NCBI GenBank assembly: GCA_964415935.1
Contig: CAYQCH010000003.1
Location: forward strand, 1-48,332
Direction of reading: 5' to 3'
Length of the DNA: 48,332 nucleotides
Source: CAYQCH01 sp964415935
GTDB taxonomy: Bacteria; Patescibacteriota; Patescibacteriia; VMEV01; CAYQCH01
Shown here piece by piece: positions 32,377 through 41,142 of this stretch (positions are counted from its first letter, which is position 1; every line of letters starts with the position of its first letter). The translations under genes were made by a program, and so were the position numbers. The notes beneath the pieces are model-generated. The model saw only the letters and a list, made by a program, of their open reading frames with translations. It ran no database searches and had not been told where the DNA came from.

Positions 32377-32423
32377 AGAAAACCGGCCTTTGTCTGACGA
32401 CGAGGGCCGGTTCTTCTTTTTTA
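32377..32423 (+). terminator. Intrinsic terminator of the GC-rich lipoprotein
   Basis: AACCGGCC (32381-32388) pairs with GGCCGGTT (32405-32412), followed by CTTCTTTTTT. Confidence 0.85.
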
Positions 32424-32431
32424 TAACAAAT

Positions 32432-33580
32432 TTAATGGCTGTGGACATGGCCGCCGCCGGGCGCAGGCGGATGTGCTTCGCGGCCAAACACGCGCGCGGC
32501 GATGTAGGTGGTAATGGGAACAGCAAGGATGAGCGCGGCGCTGCCGGACAACGTGCGCACAATTTCTTCCACCAAAAACTCGCTGTTGAAAATGATCCAG
32601 AGCGGAAAGTCGGTCTTGGTGAAAATAAGCAGCACCGGCAGGCTGGCGCCTACATACGCCAAAGCCAGCGTGTTGACCAGCGAGGCGATGTGCTCGCGGC
32701 CCACGGACAATCCGCGGTTGTACAGCTCATGCACGGGCAGCGCCGGGTTAGCGCGATGGATTTCATCAACCGTGGCCGCCTGCGCCGTGGTGATGTCGTC
32801 CAGCACGCCCAATGAACCGATGATGATGCCGCCCAGGTACAGGCCGCGCAAATTGATGTTCTGCAGCGGGCCTTGCAGCAAGGAAATGGAATCTTCCGAG
32901 CCCATACCGAAAATTTTGACGAACGACACCATGAGAATGGACAAAGCCGCCGAAAGAAACAAAGTAATGGCCGTTCCGGCCAGGGCCACGGTCGTGCGCT
33001 TTTGAAACCCATGCGCCAGGTATAGGGAAATAACCAAAATCATGACGCCGGAAACGAGACTGACCCACACCGGATTGCTGCCCGCTTCAATGCGCGGGAT
33101 CATGAATTCCACGATGATAATGAGGCTGAATGCCAGGCCGATCACGGAGGAAAGGCCTTTCCAGCGCCCAAACGAAATGGCCAGCAGAAAAAACGCGGCA
33201 AACAGCCAGAGCACGGCAGGCAGTCGGTACTTTTCTGCCACATAAAACTCTTCCTCGCCGTTGCGCGTAACTTTTACCACGACAACGCGCTCCCCTTCTT
33301 TTAACTTCTCCCGCTGCTCGTGATTGACCGGCAGCTGGAAGTCATGGGTAAACACTTCACCGCGGTCAGGCCCCTCGCTGATTTCCACGCGCACGGTCTG
33401 GTACGGCTGGCGGAATCCCTCAATATCCAGTTCCGTGTCAGCAAGGATTTGCACGACTTTACCGCGGTAGTATTCGTTTTTGACTTCCAGCGGCGGCAAC
33501 GGCGCTTCCCCCTGGGCTCGGCCAGGAATGGGAATGCACAACGCCGCGATAAAAATGATCGTGGAAACGAGCCGCTTCAT
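32432..33580 (-). CDS. YibE/F-family integral membrane protein
   Basis: 382 residues from ATG 33580, whose ATG overlaps the TGA of the upstream gene (ATGA). A signal peptide (about 1-25) is followed by an outside domain of about 90 residues (VKNEYYRGKVVQILADTEL). Seven or eight membrane helices follow, among them the conserved family segments FGRWKGLSSVIGLAFSLI and GVLDDITTAQAATVDEI. The C-terminus is short and His-rich (HPPAPGGGHVHSH). YibE/F proteins are putative transporters of unknown substrate. The His tail and coupling with a ZnuA-like gene suggest divalent-metal or related handling. Confidence 0.9.
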   Translation of the reverse strand: MKRLVSTIIFIAALCIPIPGRAQGEAPLPPLEVKNEYYRGKVVQILADTELDIEGFRQPYQTVRVEISEGPDRGEVFTHDFQLPVNHEQREKLKEGERVVVVKVTRNGEEEFYVAEKYRLPAVLWLFAAFFLLAISFGRWKGLSSVIGLAFSLIIIVEFMIPRIEAGSNPVWVSLVSGVMILVISLYLAHGFQKRTTVALAGTAITLFLSAALSILMVSFVKIFGMGSEDSISLLQGPLQNINLRGLYLGGIIIGSLGVLDDITTAQAATVDEIHRANPALPVHELYNRGLSVGREHIASLVNTLALAYVGASLPVLLIFTKTDFPLWIIFNSEFLVEEIVRTLSGSAALILAVPITTYIAARVFGREAHPPAPGGGHVHSH

Positions 33581-34560
33581 AAGCCGCTGCACTGCATGGC
33601 CTTGCTTAAGGCCATCGCATTATCCACCATGATGGTCATATAATTTTTGCCGGCATGCGCGTCCTCGGCGCTGATGCCCTCAATGGGATCAAGAACAGCC
33701 GTGGTGGCGCCCACTTCCCGGGCAAGCGCATCGGACAATTTGGGACTGGTCAGCGTTTCAAAAAAGATCGTGGTGATTCCCTTTTGTTTGGCCAGCGTTG
33801 CGAGTTCGCCCAACCGCTTGGCAGACGGCTGCTCCTGCGGGGAAAAACCGGCAATGGGAATAATTTCAAACCCGTACCGTCGGCCGAGGTAGGAAAACGC
33901 ATCATGAGACACGATAATTTCATTCAGGCGGCAAGATGTCAGCGCGAGCTGAAACTGGCGATGCAAACCCTGCGCGTCTGAAACCCAGAGTTCCAGGTTG
34001 TCCTCAAACTGGGCCGCATCATCCGCGAATTTTTCGCTGAGCGTTTCCGCTACGATGCGCCCGATTTCTTCCATAGCCAGCGGGTCGAGCCAGACATGCG
34101 GATCTTCCGGGCCATGATCTTCCTCATCTTCATGCGCTTCCTCACCCTCTTCTGCAGCAAGGATGGCGTACTGCGATGTCTCCAAAGCTTCGACGATATT
34201 CACGGTTTGCACGCCCTTGTCGGCCAAAGCGGGCATGAGCCGGTCTACCCAGGAATCAAGTCCGGCGCCGTTATAAAACAGCACGTCCACGTCTTGCAGG
34301 CGGACAATGTCCTGCGGTGATGGTTCAAAGTCATGGGGCTCGACGCCGCCGGGCGTTACAGTGGTGATGTCATATCCTTCACCGGCGATATGCTGCAGCG
34401 CAAAGGCCAGCGGGTAAAAACTGGCGGCCAGGCGGGGCTTTTCTCCCCCGGCATCAGGTTGCGCGACATCCGGCTGCGGCGGCCGCACCAGGCTCCAAAC
34501 ATAGAACATTCCACCCACCGCAATACATAAGGCGCCAAAAATCATTTTCCAATGTTTCAT
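33577..34560 (-). CDS. ZnuA-like metal-binding lipoprotein/substrate-binding protein
   Basis: 327 residues from ATG 34560. An N-terminal hydrophobic anchor (residues 6-26) keeps it at the membrane. The cluster A-1 fold is recognised by VEPHDFEPSPQDIVRLQD, a long acidic and His-rich loop (about 118-142, ending DPHVWLDPLAM), IVSHDAFSYLGRRYGFEI and the final DPIEG. The histidines in EPHDF, DPHVW and VSHDA and the late aspartate are the expected zinc or manganese ligands. Such proteins normally feed an ABC transporter, but no ZnuB/ZnuC genes are here. The YibE/F gene follows with an ATGA overlap. The promoter at 34569-34597 predicts a leaderless mRNA. Confidence 0.9.
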   Translation of the reverse strand: MKHWKMIFGALCIAVGGMFYVWSLVRPPQPDVAQPDAGGEKPRLAASFYPLAFALQHIAGEGYDITTVTPGGVEPHDFEPSPQDIVRLQDVDVLFYNGAGLDSWVDRLMPALADKGVQTVNIVEALETSQYAILAAEEGEEAHEDEEDHGPEDPHVWLDPLAMEEIGRIVAETLSEKFADDAAQFEDNLELWVSDAQGLHRQFQLALTSCRLNEIIVSHDAFSYLGRRYGFEIIPIAGFSPQEQPSAKRLGELATLAKQKGITTIFFETLTSPKLSDALAREVGATTAVLDPIEGISAEDAHAGKNYMTIMVDNAMALSKAMQCSGL

Positions 34561-34568
34561 ATGCCTGT

Positions 34569-34597
34569 AGCGTAGGCAACGGATGCCTAAAAGTCAA
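34569..34597 (-). promoter_or_regulatory. Promoter of the ZnuA-like/YibE-F operon
   Basis: TTGACT (complement of 34592-34597), 17-base spacer, TACGCT (complement of 34569-34574). Transcription would start about 2 bases before the ATG. It overlaps the T-run of the kinase-gene terminator. Confidence 0.5.
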
Positions 34598-34644
34598 AAG
34601 AAAAGAGAACGCCGCCGGAAGGGTTTTTCACCCCGCCGGCGGCG
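34595..34644 (-). terminator. Intrinsic terminator of the Ser/Thr kinase gene
   Basis: CGCCGCCGG (34610-34618) pairs with CCGGCGGCG (34636-34644); on the minus strand TTCTCTTTTCTTTTGAC follows. Confidence 0.8.
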
Positions 34645-34651
34645 CTTGAAG

Positions 34652-37558
34652 TCAACGCGGTTGATGCGCGATGACTTGCTGGAGGAAGACGCGGTCTTCC
34701 TCGGTCAGAAGCTGCGGATTGTCTCTGACGGCTGGCTGGTTCAGGAGATCCTGCGCCAGCCTGCGCGCTTCCGAAAAGGCTTCGTTGGCGCGCGCGTCCC
34801 GCAGGCGGACAAAGGCCTTGTTGCGGACGATGTAGGCCTTGACCAGCAGCACCGAGCAGCGAACGGAAACGAACGCGCTGGTGCGCTCGTCATTGACGAT
34901 GCCGTTGTACAGCGGCACCGCCCCGTCCGTTACCCGCACCATCAGCTGCGGGTCCCAGATCTCCTGGTCGCGGTCGTCGCCGATCGCAAAGATCTGGGCC
35001 TGGAAGAGCTCGACCGTTTCATCCGGGAGGATGTCCCGGTCTGCCATGAGCTCTTCGATGAGACGCAAGACCCTTGTGCGGGACTCGCGCAGGGACGCCC
35101 ACTCCCTTCGCTGGCGGTACACGCCGCTCCGGTCGATTTCGGCCTTGAGCAGCGTCATCCGCGCAAAAAACGGCTGCCGCCCCCGCAGCTTGCCGCCAGC
35201 CAGCATCTCGCCGCAGACCCGGGTGGCTTCGTCCGCAAGCGTCAGCACGCGGTCGAAGTCCCGTTCCAGCGTGGCAAGTTCCAGCTGGCAGCTCAGCTTC
35301 TGATAGCGAGCCACCGGCCCCGGCATGAGGCATTCATACCGCAGGAAAGCCGCGGCAGCCCCACGCAAATCGCGCAAAGACAGCAACGTGTCGCCCAGCC
35401 ACTGATGCGTCATGGGGAAGTCGGGGTTTTGGGCCGCCGACCGCTCCAGATACGCATAGGCCTCGCGCAGCCTGGCCGTGCGCTCCGCGGGAGCCAGATC
35501 CGACGTATACCGCCAGATGAGGAACCCGCGCAAGGCGTCGGCCAGCCAGGCCAGCTCATGGCCTGACGGCAAAGACGGAATCTCGCCCTCCGCTTCCTTC
35601 AGCAGGTTGCGGCAGCGCTGCCAGTTGCCGCGGCGATCCGCCAGCTGGCCTTCAATCAGCTTGAGATACACCCTGCCGAGGGCAAGGTACTGCTCGTCGC
35701 TGATCAGGCCCAGCAGGCGCTCGTGCCGGCCCGGCTCGTCGCTGGGATCCAGCTGCTCGGCATGGAAGATGGCGTAGAAACAGTACTCGGGCCTGCGCTC
35801 GGCCGACCCGTGCTGCACCAGCCACTGCCACTGCTCGACGCAAGCGGGCTTCATGAGGTTGAACTGCACCTGGGCCAGGGCGTACCGCGCCGGCTCATAC
35901 GAACCGTCGCGTTCCACAATGGCTTGCAGGCGCTGCTCCGCCTCTTCCCACTTGCTGGCCTTCATCAGCGACTGGCAGACCAGGAACTGCGCCGAGGTTT
36001 CGTTACGCACCCTCTGCGCGGTTTCCGCCTGCCTGGCCGTTTCCGCGGCCTGAGCTTCCAGCTGCGCTCGGGCTTCGGCCTCGTCCGCCGCCTTTGCCTC
36101 GGCTTCGGCGCGAGCTTGCGCTTCGCGCCTGGCCTTGGCAAAGAAGATGGCCACCACGGCAAAGCCGATGGCGGCTGCGGCAAAGACAGCCAGCCCGCCC
36201 ATGAGCAGCTTGCGCTGCCGCTCGGCCGCGGCTTCGCGCATCCTGGCCTGCTCCTCTTCATGCGTGGACAGCCAGTGGCTGTACGATCGGAGTTCCTTGG
36301 CCAGCGCTGCCGCGTCAGGGTACCGGTCACCCGGCTCCTGGGCCATGCACTTCTTGATGATGGCCAGCAGGCGGTCCGGATCGTACTTGGCCCGGACCTT
36401 CTGGCGGAAAACCTTCTCCGCCTCGTCCGGGAACGGGTTGAGGAGCGCATCCATGAGGGCCGCGAACGAGGCCTTCACATGGACATGCGTGCCGGTCAGA
36501 ACCAGAAATAGGATCTTTCCCAGCGAATACACGTCCGAGGCCGTGCCGATCTTCTCCAGCTCGGCGAAGGCCTGCTCCGGCGGCATGAACATGGGCGTTC
36601 CGGCTACCGTCCCCGTCTGGGTCAGGCCGACGTCGGCCTGGTTGCCCGGCCTGGGAGAGGCGCCTTGCGGCTCCGGGTCATCCGCCTTGAGCGGCTTGAC
36701 CAGGCCCAGGTCGAGCACCACCGGCCGGCCGGTCTGGTCGACCATGATGTTGCCCGGCTTGAGGTCGCGATGGACGACTCCATGCTGGTGCATGACTGCC
36801 ACGCCGTCGCAGATCCTGGCCATGGTCTCGATGCGCCACAGCATATCGCCGGACGGCCGCTTCTTCCCCATGGCCCTGTCCAGAGGCTCGCCCTGAATGC
36901 ATTCCATGGCGATGTACGGCGGCTTGTACTTGAAGTCGGCCGTATAGATGCGCACCAGATGCGGCGATGCCAGCGCGGCGGTAACTTGCGCCTCGCGCTT
37001 GAATCGCTCCGCCTCTTCCGGGCTGACGAGTTCGGGCTTGATGATCTTGATGGCGACATCAATGCCCAGGTTGTCGTCGCGGCCGCGAAAGACGGCGCCC
37101 ATGCCGCCCTCGCCGATCTTGCCCACGATGCGGTACCGGTCGATCCTGTCGGCCGGCGCGCCGGTAGGCGCTGCAGGCTGGGCCTGCTTGCCCCGGCCGG
37201 GAAGAGCCTGCGTGGACTCGTAGCCGTCGTCGTCGACGGCGGGCCTGGGCGGAGCCGCGGGCGGCTGCGGTTGGACCGCGGACGGAACAGGCTGAGGCGC
37301 CTGCCGCCCGCTGGGACTGCGCGATGGAGCCTGCGCAGCCATCCAGGCATCGACCACCTTCTCCGGCATCGTGTTGGGAACGAGCCACAGATTGCAGAAC
37401 ATGATGTGCTGCACGAGGCTGATGGCAGCCTGCCGCGCCGGCTGCTCAGCCAGGCGCTGCAGGGCCGAATCGGACAGCAGCCCATGGATGGTTTCCGGCC
37501 GGACGGCCTTCTTCTGTACCAGGAACTGGCAGAACGAGAGGACCTCGTCTCGCGTCAT
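34652..37558 (-). CDS. Membrane Ser/Thr protein kinase with TPR-like tail
   Basis: 968 residues from ATG 37558 with a strong ribosome site (GGAGGAG). Residues 1-75 form a small helical domain, 76-138 a Pro/Gln linker. The kinase domain (about 141-430) has GKIGEGGMGAVF, VAIKIIK (K171), HRDLKPGNIM (D265), DLG in place of DFG (283-285) and TPMFMPPEQAF. A membrane helix at about 452-474 and an Ala/Glu/Arg coiled coil (475-520) follow, then about 450 residues of helical TPR-like repeats outside or on the far side. Such proteins are typical of planctomycetes and myxobacteria and sense surface signals. It is GC-rich, monocistronic, and probably acquired. Confidence 0.93.
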   Translation of the reverse strand: MTRDEVLSFCQFLVQKKAVRPETIHGLLSDSALQRLAEQPARQAAISLVQHIMFCNLWLVPNTMPEKVVDAWMAAQAPSRSPSGRQAPQPVPSAVQPQPPAAPPRPAVDDDGYESTQALPGRGKQAQPAAPTGAPADRIDRYRIVGKIGEGGMGAVFRGRDDNLGIDVAIKIIKPELVSPEEAERFKREAQVTAALASPHLVRIYTADFKYKPPYIAMECIQGEPLDRAMGKKRPSGDMLWRIETMARICDGVAVMHQHGVVHRDLKPGNIMVDQTGRPVVLDLGLVKPLKADDPEPQGASPRPGNQADVGLTQTGTVAGTPMFMPPEQAFAELEKIGTASDVYSLGKILFLVLTGTHVHVKASFAALMDALLNPFPDEAEKVFRQKVRAKYDPDRLLAIIKKCMAQEPGDRYPDAAALAKELRSYSHWLSTHEEEQARMREAAAERQRKLLMGGLAVFAAAAIGFAVVAIFFAKARREAQARAEAEAKAADEAEARAQLEAQAAETARQAETAQRVRNETSAQFLVCQSLMKASKWEEAEQRLQAIVERDGSYEPARYALAQVQFNLMKPACVEQWQWLVQHGSAERRPEYCFYAIFHAEQLDPSDEPGRHERLLGLISDEQYLALGRVYLKLIEGQLADRRGNWQRCRNLLKEAEGEIPSLPSGHELAWLADALRGFLIWRYTSDLAPAERTARLREAYAYLERSAAQNPDFPMTHQWLGDTLLSLRDLRGAAAAFLRYECLMPGPVARYQKLSCQLELATLERDFDRVLTLADEATRVCGEMLAGGKLRGRQPFFARMTLLKAEIDRSGVYRQRREWASLRESRTRVLRLIEELMADRDILPDETVELFQAQIFAIGDDRDQEIWDPQLMVRVTDGAVPLYNGIVNDERTSAFVSVRCSVLLVKAYIVRNKAFVRLRDARANEAFSEARRLAQDLLNQPAVRDNPQLLTEEDRVFLQQVIAHQPR

Positions 37559-37570
37559 CGGTATACTCCT

Positions 37571-37584
37571 CCCCCGCGCGGGGG
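37571..37584. repeat. Palindrome next to the kinase ribosome-binding site
   Basis: CCCCCGCGCGGGGG directly adjoins the GGAGGAG site of the kinase gene and could hide it when folded. Confidence 0.5.
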
Positions 37585-37634
37585 CATGAACGTCGTCATG
37601 ACACCCTCGCTTGGTTGAGGGATCCGGATACGCC

Positions 37635-37652
37635 CATCACCGCGCGGTGATG
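37635..37652. promoter_or_regulatory. 18-bp perfect palindrome in the kinase leader
   Basis: CATCACCGCGCGGTGATG lies between the possible promoter and the kinase start. It could be a protein-binding operator or RNA hairpin. Confidence 0.5.
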
Positions 37653-37676
37653 AAGGCTTTGGTTTTCAAAGGACAC

Positions 37677-37704
37677 CTTATATTTGCCCGCTTTTGACAA
37701 GCAA
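37677..37704 (-). promoter_or_regulatory. Possible kinase promoter
   Basis: TTGCTT (complement of 37699-37704), 16-base spacer, TATAAG (complement of 37677-37682). Moderate match. Confidence 0.35.
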
Positions 37705-37770
37705 AACAAGGTTCCGCACACTATGTCATAAAATCGCTGAAAAATCAAGGGGGAAATCAATGGTACAATC

Positions 37771-39210
37771 ATGATATCTATGGAAACGTGGCCTTTCACA
37801 AAAACCATACAATCCGCCCATCCAGACGCGGAAATCTTTGTCGTGGGCGGGGCCGTGCGCGACTGGCTTTTAGGCAAGCCCGTCAAAGACTACGACCTGG
37901 TGGTGCGCGGCGTTCCGATTGATGATTTGATCGCGACGTTGCGAGAAGCCGGCGAAATCGATGTCGTGGGCAAGCGCTTTGGCGTGCTGAAGTTCCGCCC
38001 ATCCGACGACAGTCGTACGTTTGACATTGCGCTGCCCCGCAAAGAATACTCCTGGGCATTTAGCGGCGGGTATCGCGATTTTGACATCCAAAGCGACCAT
38101 GCGCTGCCCATAGACGTGGACTTGTCCCGCCGCGACTTCACGGTCAACGCCATGGCCTACAATGTCGTTACGCAAGAAATCATCGACCCGTTTTTCGGAC
38201 AAAAGGATTTGAAGGCAAAAATCATCCGCACGGTAGGTTCGGCGGCCACGCGTTTTCAGGAAGATTATTCGCGCATGCTGCGCGCCGTGCGTTTTGCCTG
38301 CCGCCTGGACTTCACCCTCAGCGAACAAACCGCCAAGGCGATCCGCGCGCTGGGCCATCACCTGAATGACCGCATGCATGACAACTGGGTTGTGGCGCGA
38401 GAGGTGTTAAGCCAGGAATTCCTCAAAGCCTTTGACGCCAATTCCGTGCGCTGCTTGTCGCTGCTGGATGAGCTTGGACTGCTTGACGTGATCCTGCCGG
38501 AGGTAAAGCTGCTGCAACAATGCCCGCAAACCCCGCCCTACCACACCGAAGGCAATGCCTATGACCACGTGGTGCTGGCGTTGCGCGCCACGGAGACGGA
38601 AGCGTTTCGCCAGCACTTCCCAGAACCGATTCCCCTGCTCAGCAAACTGGCCATTCTTTTCCACGATCTGGGCAAACCCGCCGCGGCGAAAAAAGACGGC
38701 GAGCGCATCCGTTTCATTGGCCATGAATCCATCGGAGCAAAGATCACGTCCGAGATTTGCAACCGTCTCAAGCTGGGCAGCACGCCGTTTTACCCCTTCC
38801 ATCATGACGACCTGGTCTGGCTGGTGCGCGAGCATTTATTCGCCATCAAGCGCAAAGGACAATCCATCAAGGCGACCGCCATTGAACAGGCATTTTTTTC
38901 GCCGCGGCGGCCAGGAAGGTCCTTGCTGCATTGCATGCTGGCCGACCAGCTGGCTTCCGTGCGCGCAACGCCGGCCGCCGAACCTGAGCCCATTGAAACG
39001 TTATTGGAACACATCCGCGCGCTGGCCCCGGACGGTACGCTGCCGCCGCCATTGATTTCCGGCCATGATGTGATAGAGTGGCTGGACATCAAAGAAGGCC
39101 CGCGCGTCGCGGAACTACGCGACGCCGTGCGCGAAGAACAGCTGCGTGGCCGCCTGAAGTCGAAAACCGACGCCAAGACATTCCTGGTATCGAAGTATGG
39201 AAAACGCTAA
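37771..39210 (+). CDS. cca: CCA-adding enzyme / tRNA nucleotidyltransferase with HD domain
   Basis: 479 residues from ATG 37771; ATG 37780 is possible. The class II nucleotidyltransferase head has GGAVRDWLLG and KDYDLVVRG with the two catalytic aspartates, followed by RRDFTVNAMAYN and the helical RNA-binding region (EDYSRMLRAVRFACRLDF). An HD domain follows near residue 250-350 (HVVLALRATE, LAILFHDLGKP, IGHESIGAKI). The enzyme adds or repairs CCA at tRNA 3' ends; the HD domain provides phosphohydrolase activity in many members. At least one tRNA here (Gly CCC) lacks an encoded complete CCA and needs it. Its end overlaps the pseudouridine synthase by 14 bases. Confidence 0.93.
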   Translation: MISMETWPFTKTIQSAHPDAEIFVVGGAVRDWLLGKPVKDYDLVVRGVPIDDLIATLREAGEIDVVGKRFGVLKFRPSDDSRTFDIALPRKEYSWAFSGGYRDFDIQSDHALPIDVDLSRRDFTVNAMAYNVVTQEIIDPFFGQKDLKAKIIRTVGSAATRFQEDYSRMLRAVRFACRLDFTLSEQTAKAIRALGHHLNDRMHDNWVVAREVLSQEFLKAFDANSVRCLSLLDELGLLDVILPEVKLLQQCPQTPPYHTEGNAYDHVVLALRATETEAFRQHFPEPIPLLSKLAILFHDLGKPAAAKKDGERIRFIGHESIGAKITSEICNRLKLGSTPFYPFHHDDLVWLVREHLFAIKRKGQSIKATAIEQAFFSPRRPGRSLLHCMLADQLASVRATPAAEPEPIETLLEHIRALAPDGTLPPPLISGHDVIEWLDIKEGPRVAELRDAVREEQLRGRLKSKTDAKTFLVSKYGKR

Positions 39211-40114
39211 AACCATTGCCATTTTGCCGGACGAACAAGGTGAGCGCCTGGATAAGGTGCTGGCCAGGCGTTTGGCTCCCCTTACCCGCAGCCAGGTTAA
39301 AAAACTGATTGAAAGCGGCCGCGTCAGCCGCAACGGCAAACTTGCCGCCGTGCATACGTTTGTCTCCGAAGGCGACACCATCCACATTGTCTCCGACGAA
39401 GAAGTTGCGGCCGCGCTGCCGGAAATACCCGTGGTCGCGGAAACGGAAGATTACGTTCTCATAAACAAACCGGCCGGACTGCTGGTGCACCAGGCGTCCA
39501 AAACCAAGCAGGAACCGACGCTGGTGGACTGGCTGGTAAAGCGCTATCCCGACATCAAGAGCGTCGGCGTTTCCCTGCGCCCCGGGATCGTGCACCGGCT
39601 GGACCGCGACACCTCCGGCCTGATGGTTGTTGCCAAAACACCGACCATGTTCGAACACCTCAAGAAGCAATTCCAGGACCGGCTGGTCAAAAAAACCTAT
39701 GTGGCCCTGGTCCACGGCCGTCTGCGGCAGGATGAAGGTGAAATCAACCAGCCTATTGGCCGATCGCGCCAGAGCGGACGGATGGCTGTGCGCCCGCAAG
39801 ACACCTTTGAACAGGACCGCCCGGCCATTACGCGCTTTAACGTGGTAAAGCGTTTCCGCAAACCCTATACGCTGGTGCATGCCTACCCGCTTACCGGACG
39901 GACGCATCAAATTCGCGCGCACTTTATGGCCTTTGGCCACCCAGTCGTCGGCGACTTGCTGTACACCGTCAAAAAACAGCCGTCCAAGATCCATATGGGG
40001 CGGCATTTCCTCCATGCCGAGTCGCTGGAATTCACAGACTCGGCTGGCAACGCGGTGTCGCATACCGTTCCCCTGCCGCCGGAACTTCAAACCTTCCTGG
40101 ATGAACTGGTATAA
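39197..40114 (+). CDS. rluD: RluD-family pseudouridine synthase
   Basis: 305 residues from ATG 39197. An S4 RNA-binding domain covers residues 15-75 (GERLDKVLARRLAPLTRSQVKKLIESGRV). The catalytic domain has GIVHRLDRDTSGLMVVAKT with the essential Asp, YVALVHGRL, and RTHQIRAHFMAFGHPVVGD. The family makes pseudouridines in 23S rRNA (RluD sites) or related RNA. The start lies inside the end of the CCA gene (14-base overlap), and gmk follows after 13 bases, so these three are one transcription unit on the plus strand. Exact target site cannot be told. Confidence 0.93.
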   Translation: MENAKTIAILPDEQGERLDKVLARRLAPLTRSQVKKLIESGRVSRNGKLAAVHTFVSEGDTIHIVSDEEVAAALPEIPVVAETEDYVLINKPAGLLVHQASKTKQEPTLVDWLVKRYPDIKSVGVSLRPGIVHRLDRDTSGLMVVAKTPTMFEHLKKQFQDRLVKKTYVALVHGRLRQDEGEINQPIGRSRQSGRMAVRPQDTFEQDRPAITRFNVVKRFRKPYTLVHAYPLTGRTHQIRAHFMAFGHPVVGDLLYTVKKQPSKIHMGRHFLHAESLEFTDSAGNAVSHTVPLPPELQTFLDELV

Positions 40115-40127
40115 TGACGGGCCTCAT

Positions 40128-40715
40128 ATGACGCAATCGCAGCCAGGGCAACTCTTCATCCTTACCGGGCCATCCGGAGTCGGAAAATCCACCATCGGCG
40201 CGCGCCTGCGCGAGCGCATCCCCGCCCTGGAGTCCATTGTCACTTACACCACGCGCGACCCGCGCCCGAATGAAAAAAACGGCGTGCATTACCACTTCAT
40301 CGATGCACAGACGTTCATGGCCATGGCGCATCACGGCGAATTTCTGGAATGGGCGCAAGTCTACAACCACTACTACGGCAACAGCCGCCAGTCCGTTCTG
40401 GATAAAACCAACGGCGGAAAATCCGTTTTACTGGTCATTGATGTGCAAGGCGCTTCCACCATCAAAAAGCAGCTTCCCGGCCAGGCCCATGTCATTTTCA
40501 TCCAGCCGGACAAGATGACAAACCTCAAGAAACACCTGCAGAACCGCAAGGCCGCCGATCCGAGAGACCTTTCCGTCCGGCTGAAAAAGGCCGAAGAGGA
40601 AATCAACCAGGCTCGCCAATTTGACTTCGTGGTGGTCAACCGCGAAGGCCATATTGACGAGACCGTGCAGGCCGTGGCAAAGATTATCCAGAACGTGCTT
40701 AAAGCCAAGGCTTGA
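40128..40715 (+). CDS. gmk: Guanylate kinase
   Basis: 195 residues from ATG 40128. Signature features: the P-loop GPSGVGKSTIGARLR at about residues 14-28, YTTRDPRPNEKNGVHYHFID with the GMP-binding residues, FLEWAQVYNHYYGNSRQSV, and the C-terminal lid segment RLKKAEEEINQARQFDFVVVN. It phosphorylates GMP to GDP. The gene ends overlapping the promoter of rplS: its TGA stop is part of the TTGACA -35 box. It follows the pseudouridine synthase gene by 13 bases. Confidence 0.97.
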   Translation: MTQSQPGQLFILTGPSGVGKSTIGARLRERIPALESIVTYTTRDPRPNEKNGVHYHFIDAQTFMAMAHHGEFLEWAQVYNHYYGNSRQSVLDKTNGGKSVLLVIDVQGASTIKKQLPGQAHVIFIQPDKMTNLKKHLQNRKAADPRDLSVRLKKAEEEINQARQFDFVVVNREGHIDETVQAVAKIIQNVLKAKA

Positions 40716-40740
40716 CATATTCAGGCGAACGGGTTACCCT
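40712..40740 (+). promoter_or_regulatory. rplS promoter
   Basis: TTGACA (40712-40717), 17-base spacer, TACCCT (40735-40740). The -35 box contains the stop codon of gmk. Confidence 0.65.
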
Positions 40741-40757
40741 AGGCATACGAATTTTAG

Positions 40758-40780
40758 AGAAGACCTCGCGTCTTCTTTTT
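40758..40780 (+). promoter_or_regulatory. Terminator-like hairpin in the rplS leader
   Basis: AGAAGAC-CTCGC-GTCTTCT followed by TTTT, 10 bases before the rplS start and about 11 bases after the predicted transcription start. Some bacteria have L19 leaders that control rplS; this one is a much smaller element. Confidence 0.55.
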
Positions 40781-40789
40781 ATTGATTTT

Positions 40790-41140
40790 ATGGCTCGCAA
40801 AAAATCCGACAGCTACAAGGAAATCACCCTGGCGCAGGCCGAAGCCGGCATGGTCGTCCGCGTGCACCAGACCATTAAGGATGTCAACGCCAAGGGCGAA
40901 GAAAAGGAACGCGTCCAGGTGTACGAAGGCCTGGTCACCCGCCGCCGCGGCGGAAACCAGAACGGCGCCACGGTCACGGTCCGCAAAGTGGCTGAAGGCA
41001 TCGGCGTGGAAAAGATCTACCCGGTCAACGTGCCTTCCGTAAAAAAGGTGGAGCTGGTCAAGCAGTACAAGGTCCGCCGCGCCAACTTACAGCATGTGCG
41101 CACCTCCAACAAACGCATGAAGGAAATCAGCATCGCATAA
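40790..41140 (+). CDS. rplS: Ribosomal protein bL19
   Basis: 116 residues from ATG 40790. The SH3-like core is present: AGMVVRVHQTIKDVN, ERVQVYEGLVTRRRGG, TVTVRKVAEGIGVEKIYPVN and the ending KVELVKQYKVRRANL. bL19 sits at the interface of the two ribosomal subunits. The N-terminal 15 residues (ARKKSDSYKEIT) are charged. The gene has its own promoter inside the end of gmk and a small hairpin leader; it is followed by a palindromic repeat and a terminator that overlaps the tRNA-Leu promoter region. Confidence 0.97.
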   Translation: MARKKSDSYKEITLAQAEAGMVVRVHQTIKDVNAKGEEKERVQVYEGLVTRRRGGNQNGATVTVRKVAEGIGVEKIYPVNVPSVKKVELVKQYKVRRANLQHVRTSNKRMKEISIA

Positions 41141-41142
41141 GG

